A stretch of DNA of 48,412 bases from Candidatus Achromatium palustre (GCA_001044195.1 LFCU01000238.1:1-48412); one strand, 5' to 3'. Shown: positions 1-8,073, numbered from the stretch's first letter. Program-made: numbers and translations. The notes: generated by a model not told the origin, from the letters alone.

Positions 1-32
1 ATTTATTCGAGTTTATTTATGCAAAATTTTGC

Positions 33-61
33 GTGGGCAGACGATACAGCCGTTTGCCCAC
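33..61 (-). terminator. hairpin just downstream of the WD40 gene
   Basis: An 11-bp stem with one mismatch (GTGGGCAGACG against CGTTTGCCCAC, 7-nt loop) lies about 10 bases past the stop of the WD40 gene on the minus strand. No clear T-run follows, so it may be a transcript-end stem or one of the palindromic repeats in this genome. A similar stem follows the Rha-like gene. Confidence 0.4.
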
Positions 62-70
62 TCTACATGT

Positions 71-2998
71 TTACTTGGCTTCTAGTTGCAAGGTTATGCC
101 ATTGGGCCGGTAATAGTGTTCTCTGTATACTGGATAGGTTTCTAGGCCTTTAACGTAATTAATTCGTTTAGGATTACCAGTAAAGTAGCCATCTGGAGTG
201 ATGGCTAGGTAATCATTAGGATCGTCAGCAGAAAAACTATAGTAGGTTGCTAATAATTTACCATCCGCTACCTGCCACAGTTTAATAGTAGCATCATAAC
301 TACCAGAGGCTAGGGTGCTACCATCAGGACTAAAGCTGACTGAGCTTACATCATTTGAGTGGCCTTTCAGGGTACGTAGCAATTGGCCATCCGCTACTCG
401 CCACAGTTTGATGGTATTATCCGAACTACCAGAGGCTAGGGTGCTACCATCAGGACTAAAGCTGACTGAGCTTACATCATTTGAGTGGCCTTTCAGGGTA
501 CGTAGCAATTGGCCATCCGCTACTCGCCACAGTTTGATGGTATTATCCGAACTACCAGAGGCTAGGGTGCTACCATCAGGACTAAAGCTGACTGAGCTTA
601 CATCATTTGAGTGGCCTTTCAGGGTACGTAGCAATTGGCCATCCGCTACTCGCCACAGTTTGATGGTATTATCCGAACTACCAGAGGCTAGGGTGCTACC
701 ATCGGGACTAAATCTGACTGAGTATACATTATCTGAGTGGCCTTTTAGGGTACGTAGCAGTTGGCCATCCGCTACCTGCCACAGTTTAATGGTGTTATCC
801 TCTCTACCAGAGGCTAGGGTGCTACCATCGGGACTAAAGCTGACTGAGAATACATAATGTGAATGGCCTTTTAGGGTACGTAGCAATTTACCATCTATTA
901 CCCGCCACAGTTCAATGGTATTATTATCCGCATTACCGGAGGCTAGGGTGCTACCATTGGGACTAAAGCTGACTGATACTACATATTTTGATTGGCTTTC
1001 TAGGGTCCGTAGCAATTGGCCATCGGCTATCCGCCATAGTTTAATAGAACTATCACTACTACCAGAGGCTAGAATGCTACCATTGGGACTAAAGCTGACT
1101 GAGTTTACATCACTTGAGTGGCCTTTTAAGGTACGTAGCAATTGGCCATCCGCTACCCACCACAGTTTAATGGTATTATCACCTCTACCAGAGGCTAGGG
1201 TGCTACCATCAGGACTAAAGCTGACTGAGTTTAAATAATTTGAGTAGCCTTTTAAGGTACGTAGCAGTTGCCCATCTGTTACCTGCCACAGTTTAATAGA
1301 ACTATCACTACTACCAGAGGCTAGAATGCTACCATCGGGACTAAAGCTGACTGAGTTTACCGAGCTTGAGTGGCCTTTTAGGGTACGCAGCAGTTGGCCA
1401 TCCGCTACCCGCCACAGTTTAATGGTGTTATCCGAACTGCCAGAGGCCAGGGTGCTACCATCGGGACTAAAGCTGACTGAGAGTACACCACTTGAGTGGC
1501 CTTGTAGGGTACGCAGCAGTTGCCCATCTGTTACCCGCCACAGTTTAATGGTATTACCATAACTACCAGAGGCTAGAGTGCTACCATCGGGACTAAAGCT
1601 GACTGAGCGTACCCAATTTGAGTGGCCTTTTAGGGTCCGTAGCAGTTGGCCATCCGTTACCTGCCACAGTTTAATGGTTTTATCACAACTACCAGAAGCT
1701 AGGGTGCTACCATCGGGACTAAAGCTGACTAAATTTACATCACTTGAGTGGCCTTTTAGGGTCCGTAGCAGTTGGCCATCTGTTACCCGCCACAGTTTAA
1801 TGGTATTATCACCACTACCAGAGGCTAGGGTGCTACCATCAGGACTAAAGCTGACTGATGTTACATAATGTGAGTGGCCTTTCAAGGTACGTAGCAGTTG
1901 CCCATCTGTTACCCGCCACAGTTTAATGGTATTATCACCACTACCAGAGGCTAGGGTGCTACCATCAGGACTAAAGCTGACTGATGTTACATAATGTGAG
2001 TGGCCTTTCAAGGTACGTAGCAGTTGCCCATCTGTTACCCGCCACAGTTTAATAGTATTATCATCACTACCAGAGGCTAGGAGTTTGCCATTGGGACTGA
2101 TGGCAACGGTATAGACAGAACTAATATGTCCCTGTTGCACCACCGCAGCAACACCCGCTGGTAACATACCATCATCAGCCAATGGTGGACTTAAACTAGC
2201 TTGTAAATTCTTAGGTAGCTGTCCTTGAATTTTAGCCCGAATCTTAATATATATTCCAGCAGTACGAGTAAAGTATTGCGTTAACACCTGATGCTCCACA
2301 ACAACACCAGTTACTTGAGAGGTAATATTCTCCTTTAATTGCCAACCACTATAGGTGGCATTACTTAACGATTGGACGTGAATTGCTACCCCTTTTTGCA
2401 CCGCTTTATTTAAAACCCGTTTTAAGCCAGCAGCTATACATAGATTAAAGGTATCATCGCCACTACAATTATAATTCACAGCAACTTCTACAGTGTGGGC
2501 GATTGCCAAATCTTGCTGCATCTTGGCAAGACGTGCTGCCGCTACCTGATCAGCAGCACTATTGACTTGTTCTGCTGCTTTTTGGACAACATGACGTTGT
2601 TGCACTAGAGATTTACGCGCATTAATTACCTCTTTATACCGTTGCTGCAAAGTTTGTAGTGTTGTTTTATATGCCTGCCAGGCAGATTGATACGCCTGCA
2701 ATTCACTGCTAATAGAATACTGCGGATTACGTACCTGATAAGCCTGAGCTGCCTGGAAATCTTTAAATACTTTGGCCTGTTGCTGCTTTTTAGCTGTTAA
2801 ATCAGCTTGCGCTTGCTGCACTTGACTTTGTGCTGTTGCTAACGCCTGCTGTTTAGCTAATAATTGATCCTTAGCCTGCTTATAGCTAGCTTGGATATTT
2901 TGATATTCCTGCATTGCCGCATCCAAGCTAGCAGGAGCTGCTAAAGATGATACTGGCATCAGAGTTAAGGATAAAAAGAAAAATAATATCCTACGCAT
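71..2998 (-). CDS. secreted coiled-coil / WD40 repeat protein (15 blades)
   Basis: 975 residues. Residues 1-20 form a signal peptide ending SSLA-AP, so the protein is predicted to be exported. Residues about 22-165 are rich in Gln, Ala and Lys and look like a long coiled coil. Residues about 170-265 form a compact domain with two Cys (NC..., then C...A) resembling the C-terminal domain of the 185-residue protein upstream. Then come 15 WD40 repeats of 42 residues (GHS..V.SVSFSPDGS.LASGS.DNTIKLW). The tail (TPDGYF...YREHYYRPN) matches the linker that precedes the caspase domain in the C14/WD40 proteins of this window, but the gene stops there. WD40 propellers are protein-binding scaffolds, so a sensor or scaffold role in the envelope is inferred. 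Blades are nearly identical at DNA level, a sign of recent expansion. Confidence 0.88.
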   Translation of the reverse strand: MRRILFFFLSLTLMPVSSLAAPASLDAAMQEYQNIQASYKQAKDQLLAKQQALATAQSQVQQAQADLTAKKQQQAKVFKDFQAAQAYQVRNPQYSISSELQAYQSAWQAYKTTLQTLQQRYKEVINARKSLVQQRHVVQKAAEQVNSAADQVAAARLAKMQQDLAIAHTVEVAVNYNCSGDDTFNLCIAAGLKRVLNKAVQKGVAIHVQSLSNATYSGWQLKENITSQVTGVVVEHQVLTQYFTRTAGIYIKIRAKIQGQLPKNLQASLSPPLADDGMLPAGVAAVVQQGHISSVYTVAISPNGKLLASGSDDNTIKLWRVTDGQLLRTLKGHSHYVTSVSFSPDGSTLASGSGDNTIKLWRVTDGQLLRTLKGHSHYVTSVSFSPDGSTLASGSGDNTIKLWRVTDGQLLRTLKGHSSDVNLVSFSPDGSTLASGSCDKTIKLWQVTDGQLLRTLKGHSNWVRSVSFSPDGSTLASGSYGNTIKLWRVTDGQLLRTLQGHSSGVLSVSFSPDGSTLASGSSDNTIKLWRVADGQLLRTLKGHSSSVNSVSFSPDGSILASGSSDSSIKLWQVTDGQLLRTLKGYSNYLNSVSFSPDGSTLASGRGDNTIKLWWVADGQLLRTLKGHSSDVNSVSFSPNGSILASGSSDSSIKLWRIADGQLLRTLESQSKYVVSVSFSPNGSTLASGNADNNTIELWRVIDGKLLRTLKGHSHYVFSVSFSPDGSTLASGREDNTIKLWQVADGQLLRTLKGHSDNVYSVRFSPDGSTLASGSSDNTIKLWRVADGQLLRTLKGHSNDVSSVSFSPDGSTLASGSSDNTIKLWRVADGQLLRTLKGHSNDVSSVSFSPDGSTLASGSSDNTIKLWRVADGQLLRTLKGHSNDVSSVSFSPDGSTLASGSYDATIKLWQVADGKLLATYYSFSADDPNDYLAITPDGYFTGNPKRINYVKGLETYPVYREHYYRPNGITLQLEAK
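253..2128 (-). repeat. tandem 126-bp WD40-coding repeat array
   Basis: Fifteen in-frame 126-bp units encode the WD40 blades. Units starting at 345, 471 and 597 are identical or nearly so over about 126 bp each, and the units on either side of 1861 and 1987 also match each other almost exactly. The two clusters point to separate recent duplications. Long plus-strand open frames opposite the array follow from the repeat and are not genes. Confidence 0.9.
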
Positions 2999-3064
2999 AT
3001 TTATATTTTACCTGTTTTAGAAGTTATAATCATAGATATTACCTAATATAACGGTGAATTTACA

Positions 3065-3239
3065 TTAAAATGGTACCACATCACCTCTTAATCTTACTAC
3101 ATAATAACCTCTCGCATTCATGCCTTTAAATAATATCTGAATATTTTTTAACACAGCTCTACTATAACCTATAGTAGAATCATTATCAGGAATACGCAAC
3201 TGTCCATCTTGCGTAACCATGCCGCCAACACTGATGCGG
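3065..3239 (-). pseudogene. C-terminal remnant of a second copy of the 185-residue protein
   Basis: Minus-strand translation gives SVGGMVTQDGQLRIPDND and then a stretch ending RLRGDVVPF-stop, nearly the same as the last 58 residues of the intact gene at 3905-4462. The 5' part is missing and the join lies just past the truncated VapC-like gene. Together with the fragment at 3703-3840 it marks a broken tandem duplication. Confidence 0.85.
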
Positions 3240-3268
3240 TATTCTCCCGCTCTATGATCTACCTTGCT

Positions 3269-3478
3269 TTATAATTTGTATGGAATTTTTACGCCTTCAG
3301 AATTTTCTGGAAAGTCACGGGTATTGCGTGTAACTAATAGTGCATTATGTACTTGTGCAGTGGCCTTGATTATTGCATCGGGCAGCCTGATTTTTCTTTG
3401 TTTGCGGATAATTACTGCTTGTTCAATACCATTCAACGCATCAATTACAATATTGGTGTCAAATACCGCAATACTCAT
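3269..3478 (-). pseudogene. internally deleted PIN-domain (VapC-like) toxin
   Basis: About 69 residues from the ATG that overlaps the antitoxin stop by 4 bp (ATGA). The N-terminus has the PIN start (AVFDTNIVIDALNG, first Asp) and the C-terminus has PIN motifs (LPDAIIKATA and TRNTRDF). The middle of a normal 125-135-residue VapC, including the conserved Glu region, is missing. VapC toxins are RNases that usually cleave tRNA; this copy is probably inactive. The deletion is in frame, so a short product could still be made. Confidence 0.75.
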
Positions 3479-3702
3479 GATGACCATTCATCTCGTAAAT
3501 GGTATTGATAGGTTAAACCATCCTGCCGTTTATTACGCCAACATCCAAAAGCAGCATGTTCCGATAATTTGCGTTTAGATTTTAGTGTTGTTGAAAAAAA
3601 TTGCATTAAAGCTTGATTTATAACCTCTATTTCACTGCTATGTGTCTTATGACAATATTGCCGCAGTATTTCAGCTTGGGATTCTGGTAATTCAATTTGC
3701 AT
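3475..3702 (-). CDS. VapB-like antitoxin
   Basis: 75 residues. An N-terminal segment of DNA-binding type (MQIELPESQAEILRQYC) is followed by a C-terminal tail with the AFGCW...DG..YQ..LRDEWSS pattern seen in antitoxins paired with PIN toxins. Its stop overlaps the toxin start by 4 bp, the usual TA coupling. Its ATG lies directly at the end of a pseudogene fragment of the WD40 gene, so the module sits inside a disrupted duplication. With the toxin damaged, this is probably an orphan antitoxin. Confidence 0.75.
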   Translation of the reverse strand: MQIELPESQAEILRQYCHKTHSSEIEVINQALMQFFSTTLKSKRKLSEHAAFGCWRNKRQDGLTYQYHLRDEWSS

Positions 3703-3840
3703 TGTTATTGCTAATAGTTGATCCTTTGCCTACTCATAGATCGCTTGTGCAGCTTCATATTTCTGCATTGCTACATCCAAGGTAGCTGAGAATCCAGGCA
3801 TCAGGATTAATGCTAAAAAGAAAAATAGTATATTACCCAT
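3703..3840 (-). pseudogene. signal-peptide fragment of a second WD40-gene copy
   Basis: Minus-strand translation from 3840 gives MGNILFFFLALILMPGF and continues as TLDVAMQKYE..., then a TAG, then AKDQLLA. It aligns with the first 45 or so residues of the 975-residue WD40 protein. The rest of the copy is gone and the sequence runs into the antitoxin start. Confidence 0.85.
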
Positions 3841-3904
3841 ACTATACCCGGTTGATTAATTATGTGCATAAAATTCACCTAAAATTATAGGATTAGATTT
3901 TTTA

Positions 3905-4462
3905 TTAAAAAGGTACCACATCACCTCGCAATTTTACTACATAATAACCACCTGCATTCATGCCTTTAAATAATACCTGAATATTTTTTAACACAGCTCT
4001 ACTATAGCCTACAGTAGTATCATTATCAGGGATGCGCAACTGTCCATCTTGCGTAACCAGGCCGCCAACACTGATTATAACCTTACGGCTTTTTTCAGCT
4101 AAATCTCGTTCTGCTAAACGGCGAGCTAAAGTGTGGCATTCATAACTACTACGAGCTTCCTCACAATTAAATTCAGCTTCCCCTATAATTCCTTGCAAAG
4201 AATCTAACGGCATATCTATAGATGTATCCTCAGTAACTACTGGTGGTTTAACAGTCCTTTTGGTTTGATGCTGCTGAAGAGGTGCAGGAACTTCTAAAGC
4301 AGGTTTAGGGTGAGGTTTAGATATAGTAGTATGCGTCTGCCTGTTGTCAATGATAGTAATGTGGCCATCATTTTTAATAAGATTAATGCTAAATAGTGCT
4401 ACGGAACCAAGCATGACAATTGCTAAAGTGCCTAATAAACGGCTGATAAATTTATTCTTCAT
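3905..4462 (-). CDS. membrane-anchored hypothetical protein
   Basis: 185 residues. An N-terminal transmembrane segment (LLGTLAIVMLGSVALFSI, about residues 9-26) is followed by a Pro/Thr/Lys-rich linker (to about 85) and a C-terminal domain with FNCEEARSSYECHTLARRLAERD and GYYVVKLRGDVV. The topology suggests a periplasmic domain tethered to the inner membrane. The domain has the same two-Cys layout as residues 170-265 of the WD40 protein and loosely recalls LPP20/FlgT-N-like domains; no firm family is assigned. It is in the same orientation as the WD40 gene, and a partial second copy exists at 3065-3239, so the two genes probably formed a unit that was duplicated. Confidence 0.7.
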   Translation of the reverse strand: MKNKFISRLLGTLAIVMLGSVALFSINLIKNDGHITIIDNRQTHTTISKPHPKPALEVPAPLQQHQTKRTVKPPVVTEDTSIDMPLDSLQGIIGEAEFNCEEARSSYECHTLARRLAERDLAEKSRKVIISVGGLVTQDGQLRIPDNDTTVGYSRAVLKNIQVLFKGMNAGGYYVVKLRGDVVPF

Positions 4463-4503
4463 ATACAGTTTTCTTCAATAATTATGCTGCGGATTAGGGT
4501 CTT

Positions 4504-4560
4504 AGGTACGATTAGCAAAGAGTAATCGTACATTCAAAAACCTGCTATTCAAATAGCCAG
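4504..4560. repeat. degenerate palindromic repeat
   Basis: Contains TACGATTA...TAATCGTA with the GATTAGCRAAG core of the longer palindromes at 28051-28132 and 37009-37090. It is a partial or diverged member of that dispersed family. Confidence 0.55.
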
Positions 4561-4565
4561 GTAAA

Positions 4566-4594
4566 GTAGGCAAGCGGCAATAGCGTTTGCCTAC
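4566..4594 (-). terminator. hairpin downstream of the Rha-like gene
   Basis: An 11-bp stem with one mismatch (GTAGGCAAGCG against CGTTTGCCTAC) lies 20 bases past the stop of the Rha-like gene. It closely resembles the hairpin at 33-61, so it may be a repeated transcript-end element. No strong T-tract is present. Confidence 0.4.
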
Positions 4595-4613
4595 CTTCCT
4601 TATTGCAGCTTTA

Positions 4614-5429
4614 TTATGTCCGCTCTAAACGCCAGACAATGCTACCTTTAATTCTAGTGCCAGTGTTTAGGATGCAAAAGTCATTCAGATCTTGTTGCAA
4701 CCATAGACGTAGGGATGTACCAAGCTTCTTGCTAGTTAGGTTTTTACCAGCAAGATTGAAGAGTGTGGTTGCAGTTTGGGTTAATGCTAGGCATTGTTGA
4801 CTATTGACGATGCGGCAGAGGTCACTAGCTAATAGGTTACGGTCTGCTAAACAATCCCACCAGGCGTTAAGAAATGCTACTAGTGCTGGTGTAGGTTGTT
4901 GGGGTTTATTTTCTTGAATTATTACTGCTTTGTGGTGCTGATTAGCTATTGTTAATTGGACGGTAAGCTTCTCTAAAGCTTGAGTGGAATTGGAGATGGT
5001 AGTAATAAGTTTATCAAGTTGGTCAAACTCACCAAACTCACTATTTTTTCCTGGCCAATTTTGGATGGTAAATGTACCGTGAAGGCCGGTGGTATCTAGG
5101 TTTTTTGGCTGATGAGTTAGGGTATAGAAGGCTTTAACTAGGCGTTTTTTAAACTCTCGCACTACCTCATTATTACGCATGTAAGTTAGGATTAAAGTGG
5201 CTTGTGGTTCGTTTAAGTCCGCGTATTCTATGGGAAAACCACCCCTTTCTTGGCGAACAGATTTTAAATCGACTCGCCCAAATTCCTCTAAATCCGTAAG
5301 GTAGGTGCGTACCAGCTTAATTACACTGGCATGTTCAATACACGCCCCTTCTGCAATAATAAGAGTAGTAGTGTAGGCATCACCTTTTTTATCTAAAAAG
5401 GCAACTGGAATATCTTGATCTTCAAACAT
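4614..5429 (-). CDS. phage regulatory protein of the Rha family
   Basis: 271 residues. The first 105 or so residues match the Rha pattern: a short N-terminal strand region, then FGRVDLKSVRQERGGFPIEY, then a helix with LTYMRNNEVVREFKKRLVKAF. Rha proteins are phage-borne regulators that interfere with growth of certain phages in particular hosts. The remaining 165 residues are not recognised and include a Trp-rich helical segment (FLNAWWDCLADRNLL). No other phage gene is near, so it is probably a domesticated or stranded phage gene. No upstream partner is visible on this strand. Confidence 0.72.
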   Translation of the reverse strand: MFEDQDIPVAFLDKKGDAYTTTLIIAEGACIEHASVIKLVRTYLTDLEEFGRVDLKSVRQERGGFPIEYADLNEPQATLILTYMRNNEVVREFKKRLVKAFYTLTHQPKNLDTTGLHGTFTIQNWPGKNSEFGEFDQLDKLITTISNSTQALEKLTVQLTIANQHHKAVIIQENKPQQPTPALVAFLNAWWDCLADRNLLASDLCRIVNSQQCLALTQTATTLFNLAGKNLTSKKLGTSLRLWLQQDLNDFCILNTGTRIKGSIVWRLERT

Positions 5430-5506
5430 AATACAACTATTCCGATTTAAGATATTTAGAAATAGTTGTCAAACACAGGAGGCAATAGTCTGGTATACTT
5501 GTGTAT

Positions 5507-5580
5507 AGACCGTTAGCATCGTTGCTGTTGACAACACGCTTTTATGGTGTGACTGGTAGTAACAGTCACATCAACGGTCT
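5507..5580 (+). other. structured cloverleaf-like element with a possible extended -10
   Basis: Outer arms AGACCGTT (5507-5514) and AACGGTCT (5573-5580) pair perfectly. Inside are a GTTG/CAAC hairpin and a TGTGACTG/CAGTCACA stem with a 7-nt loop. An extended -10-like motif (TGGTATACT, 5491-5499) ends about 8 bases before the first arm. This could be a small structured RNA, a tRNA-like element or a small transposable end pair. No anticodon arm of tRNA type is convincing. Confidence 0.35.
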
Positions 5581-5627
5581 CATCATATACTAAGTTAATA
5601 ACAAAAAAAAGTCTTAATTGACTTTTC

Positions 5628-5792
5628 TGATTCTACCGCTTTCTGTGGGTATATATGTATTTGATAATACTAGATAAAATTATTAACCATAAGCTACTTA
5701 TATTCAAAAAAGGGTTGTTAAGTGTGTACTATCAATACTTATAAAGCTAATTATACGTAGGATAGTACTACCCACAGAAAACGGTAGAATCA
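5628..5792. mobile_element. MITE family 1, copy A
   Basis: 165 bp with 23-bp terminal inverted repeats, TGATTCTACCGCTTTCTGTG against its near-perfect complement (one mismatch). There is no coding capacity. A second copy in opposite orientation lies at 22114-22277 and shares the interior block TAAGTGTGTACTATCAATAC. Two copies with the same ends and interior support a non-autonomous mobile element. Confidence 0.85.
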
Positions 5793-5871
5793 GAGAATTT
5801 TAAATCATTGAAATATATTGCTTTAATATTTTATGATAAAAATCAAGCAGAAAAAACTGGATAGTCGAGTT

Positions 5872-6001
5872 GGCATCCTTCATTTCCTAGTTTATAATTT
5901 ATAAATTATTTATATTCTTAACATTCTTTATCAATACTGGTACGAATATCCTATTCTCAATTCAAAAAGTGAACTACTTTTTGGTGATAATGAAGGATGC
6001 C
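5872..6001. mobile_element. MITE family 2, copy A
   Basis: 130 bp bounded by GGCATCCTTCATT and its complement. The interior includes TTCAAAAAGTGAACTACTTT. A second copy in inverse orientation lies at 11854-11985, and a single end remains at 9690-9711. There is no coding capacity. Confidence 0.85.
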
Positions 6002-6070
6002 ATCTAGTTACACTATTTTAGCTTTGTTAAACAATTAAGCAGTTAAACAATTAAGTAAGCGGTTACTATA

Positions 6071-6409
6071 ATGACTTTAGATGAAATAGTTGAAAAATAT
6101 CAACGACTGCAGGCCAAAGGTTTAGAAGATTCTCCAGAAGGCATCGCGCTAATAGGAGCTTTCTTTGATAAAGCCCCTCAATGGCTTAAAAGTAAAGCAA
6201 TGCTGGAAGCGGGAAAGGCAGGCTTATTTCCAAAGCCTTATGGTCATGATGATAATGGGCGCGCTTATTATAGACTAGATGATATAGCGGAGCATTTAGG
6301 CATATCTGTAGAGGAAGCTGAGGAAACTGTAAAGAAACTTTCCAAGAATCGTCCTGAACGTTCTGTTATTGAAGTGACTCCCGATACTCCAATACATCGA
6401 CACCATTAA
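6071..6409 (+). CDS. small orphan protein with a helix-turn-helix-like region
   Basis: 112 residues. Not recognised as a named family. An N-terminal helix (TLDEIVEKYQRLQAKGLED) is followed by a central segment (QWLKSKAMLEAGKAGLFPKP) and then YYRLDDIAEHLGISVEEAEE, which has the spacing of a helix-turn-helix. The tail is polar and ends HRHH. Composition and codon use look like real coding sequence. It is the only plus-strand gene in this part and lies just downstream of a MITE, which may supply or separate its promoter. A DNA-binding role is possible but only inferred. Confidence 0.65.
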   Translation: MTLDEIVEKYQRLQAKGLEDSPEGIALIGAFFDKAPQWLKSKAMLEAGKAGLFPKPYGHDDNGRAYYRLDDIAEHLGISVEEAEETVKKLSKNRPERSVIEVTPDTPIHRHH

Positions 6410-6467
6410 GCATCTTGGTTACAGTAATTGTATGCATCATTGCTAAGTCTTATTTTTGATATTAGAT

Positions 6468-6555
6468 ATCTCGCTACCTATCAGTTATATCGTAAACCAT
6501 TGATCTATGACATAAGCAAACTTAGTGTTTCAAAGAAATTGATAGGTGGCGAGAT
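6468..6555. repeat. 88-bp inverted-repeat element
   Basis: ATCTCGCTACCTATCA at 6468-6483 pairs with TGATAGGTGGCGAGAT at 6540-6555 (15 of 16). It has the size and form of a small MITE, but no second copy was seen in the window. Confidence 0.5.
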
Positions 6556-6686
6556 TAGCTATATACAATATATCGATTTTGTATCGTTTTCACGTTCGGT
6601 GTGTTCTGAGACCCTGCCTTGGTAACACCAGCTAAACATAATATTATCAGATGGATTAGACTGAATCCAATGCCGATTAATTTTTT

Positions 6687-7937
6687 TTACACAAGTTTCA
6701 TCAATTTTTCTAAGATGTTAGGTATTGATGATGGAGAGAGGAGTTGTTTGATTGCTTTAGTTTTTTTATCATCTGGATCAAGTTTATCCATCATCTTGTA
6801 ATATTGTTCAGCCTTTTCTTTATCTCCTTGCTCATAAAAATATTTAGCCATTATAGTATTGAAAGCAAGAACTTCAGATACATGGAAAAGATCACGCTCT
6901 GGATACAACATCTTAAGGTCGTATTTATTATCAAAGATCTTTGGGATCATATCCATTTGGTTCTGATCTAAATGGTATTCTGCCAACGCAATTTTGCCAA
7001 ATACATAGTCTGGAAATAGTTTTAAGGTTTTTTTAAGCACCTGTAAATCATTTTCCTCATCTCCAAGTAGCACATAAACAACATGTAAATAATTATATAA
7101 TTCAGGTAAATCTGGATAATCCTGAATAAGTGTCTTTATTGGGTTAAGTGCTTTTTTAGGATTAGATAACGCTAAATCATGTAATTCTTGGAGCTGATTC
7201 TTAACTGATTGTGGTAATAGTTTATTGGCGGGTTTTTCTATGGGATCAAAAGTGATTTTATAAGTCACAAATGTTAATGGTTGATCCACTATGTCTGGAA
7301 GATCTTTTGGAATATCTAGTGCTTCTATAGAATCGAAGTTATTAGATATATCGAGACTAAGTGTATTACGAGCTGCTAATTTCTGAAGAATTTTGGATTT
7401 TTGTTGGGTAGACTCATATGGACTCTGGACATAAAATGGCTTTCCATCTTTGCCATAGCTATAATGAACAGGACAGACTGTTGGATCAATATCTCCAAAT
7501 ATTTTAGCGGCTTTGGCATAATCAGGATGTGGAGGAAAACCCAGCTTTTTAGCATACAAAATTGCACCATCCACTAGTTTTTTTAAACAGCTAGGATGGG
7601 TTACTTCTAAAGGGTCAGTCTGTTCTATGTGTTCCAGATGTTTTGTAAGTTCCTTTGGAGAAACGATGCGATACATTGCATTTTTGATTCCAAGACAAAA
7701 TACATCAACCAAAAATATAGATAATGCTGAATCTCCACTTGGTAGTTTTCGAGTTAGTAAGGCATTGCCTAAACCTCTTTCGAATATGGATTTTGATATA
7801 AGACAAGTATCTATAGGGGATTGCGTAATTGGAACATATAAGTTATATTTTTGTAAAGATTTGCTGCTAAGTTGGATGTTAGGTTTAGCTGATTTTCTGG
7901 TGATTTTTTTATTACGACGCTTTTTTTTGTTGCTCAT
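6687..7937 (-). CDS. TPR-like protein with a basic N-terminus
   Basis: 416 residues. It starts with a very basic segment (MSNKKKRRNKKITRKSAK). A conserved-looking block follows (CLISKSIFERGLGNALLTRKLPSG..., then LVDVFCLGIKNAMY), which recalls a poorly characterised family in which related proteins can carry SEC-C-type metal-binding ends. The C-terminal half (about 245-400) has helical hairpins resembling TPRs (LPELYNYLHVVYVLLGDEEN; AKYFYEQGDKEKAEQYYKMM). Predicted cytoplasmic. It is transcribed toward the WD40 side, separately from rplT behind it. Function unknown. Confidence 0.75.
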   Translation of the reverse strand: MSNKKKRRNKKITRKSAKPNIQLSSKSLQKYNLYVPITQSPIDTCLISKSIFERGLGNALLTRKLPSGDSALSIFLVDVFCLGIKNAMYRIVSPKELTKHLEHIEQTDPLEVTHPSCLKKLVDGAILYAKKLGFPPHPDYAKAAKIFGDIDPTVCPVHYSYGKDGKPFYVQSPYESTQQKSKILQKLAARNTLSLDISNNFDSIEALDIPKDLPDIVDQPLTFVTYKITFDPIEKPANKLLPQSVKNQLQELHDLALSNPKKALNPIKTLIQDYPDLPELYNYLHVVYVLLGDEENDLQVLKKTLKLFPDYVFGKIALAEYHLDQNQMDMIPKIFDNKYDLKMLYPERDLFHVSEVLAFNTIMAKYFYEQGDKEKAEQYYKMMDKLDPDDKKTKAIKQLLSPSSIPNILEKLMKLV

Positions 7938-8073
7938 ATAGCTTTAATCTTAGATTTAAACGCATGAACTTCTCAATAATTCATGGCAAACTTTTTAATT
8001 TAGGGTATGCATTGTGCACCATAAAGTAAAAGGTGCGATGTAAAATGTTGGGTTGACTTAACTTTGCAGTCTA

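Noticed and set aside
315-1868. Plus-strand open frames with 42-residue repeats (LPSGLKLTE...)
   Set aside because: They lie exactly opposite the WD40 array and mirror its 126-bp period; antisense shadows of a repeat, with no own start signals.
345-2000. CRISPR-like direct repeats
   Set aside because: The repeats are contiguous, in frame and encode WD40 blades; there are no unique spacers.
71-3250. Type of the VapBC insertion as a transposon
   Set aside because: No terminal inverted repeats or target duplication were seen around 3269-3702; recombination within a duplication explains it better.
4614-6409. A prophage around the Rha-like gene
   Set aside because: No integrase, structural, lysis or replication genes nearby; only a single phage-type gene is supported.
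6428-6801. Plus-strand frames after the 112-residue gene
   Set aside because: AT-rich, run across an inverted repeat and then antisense to the TPR-like gene, with no recognisable motif.
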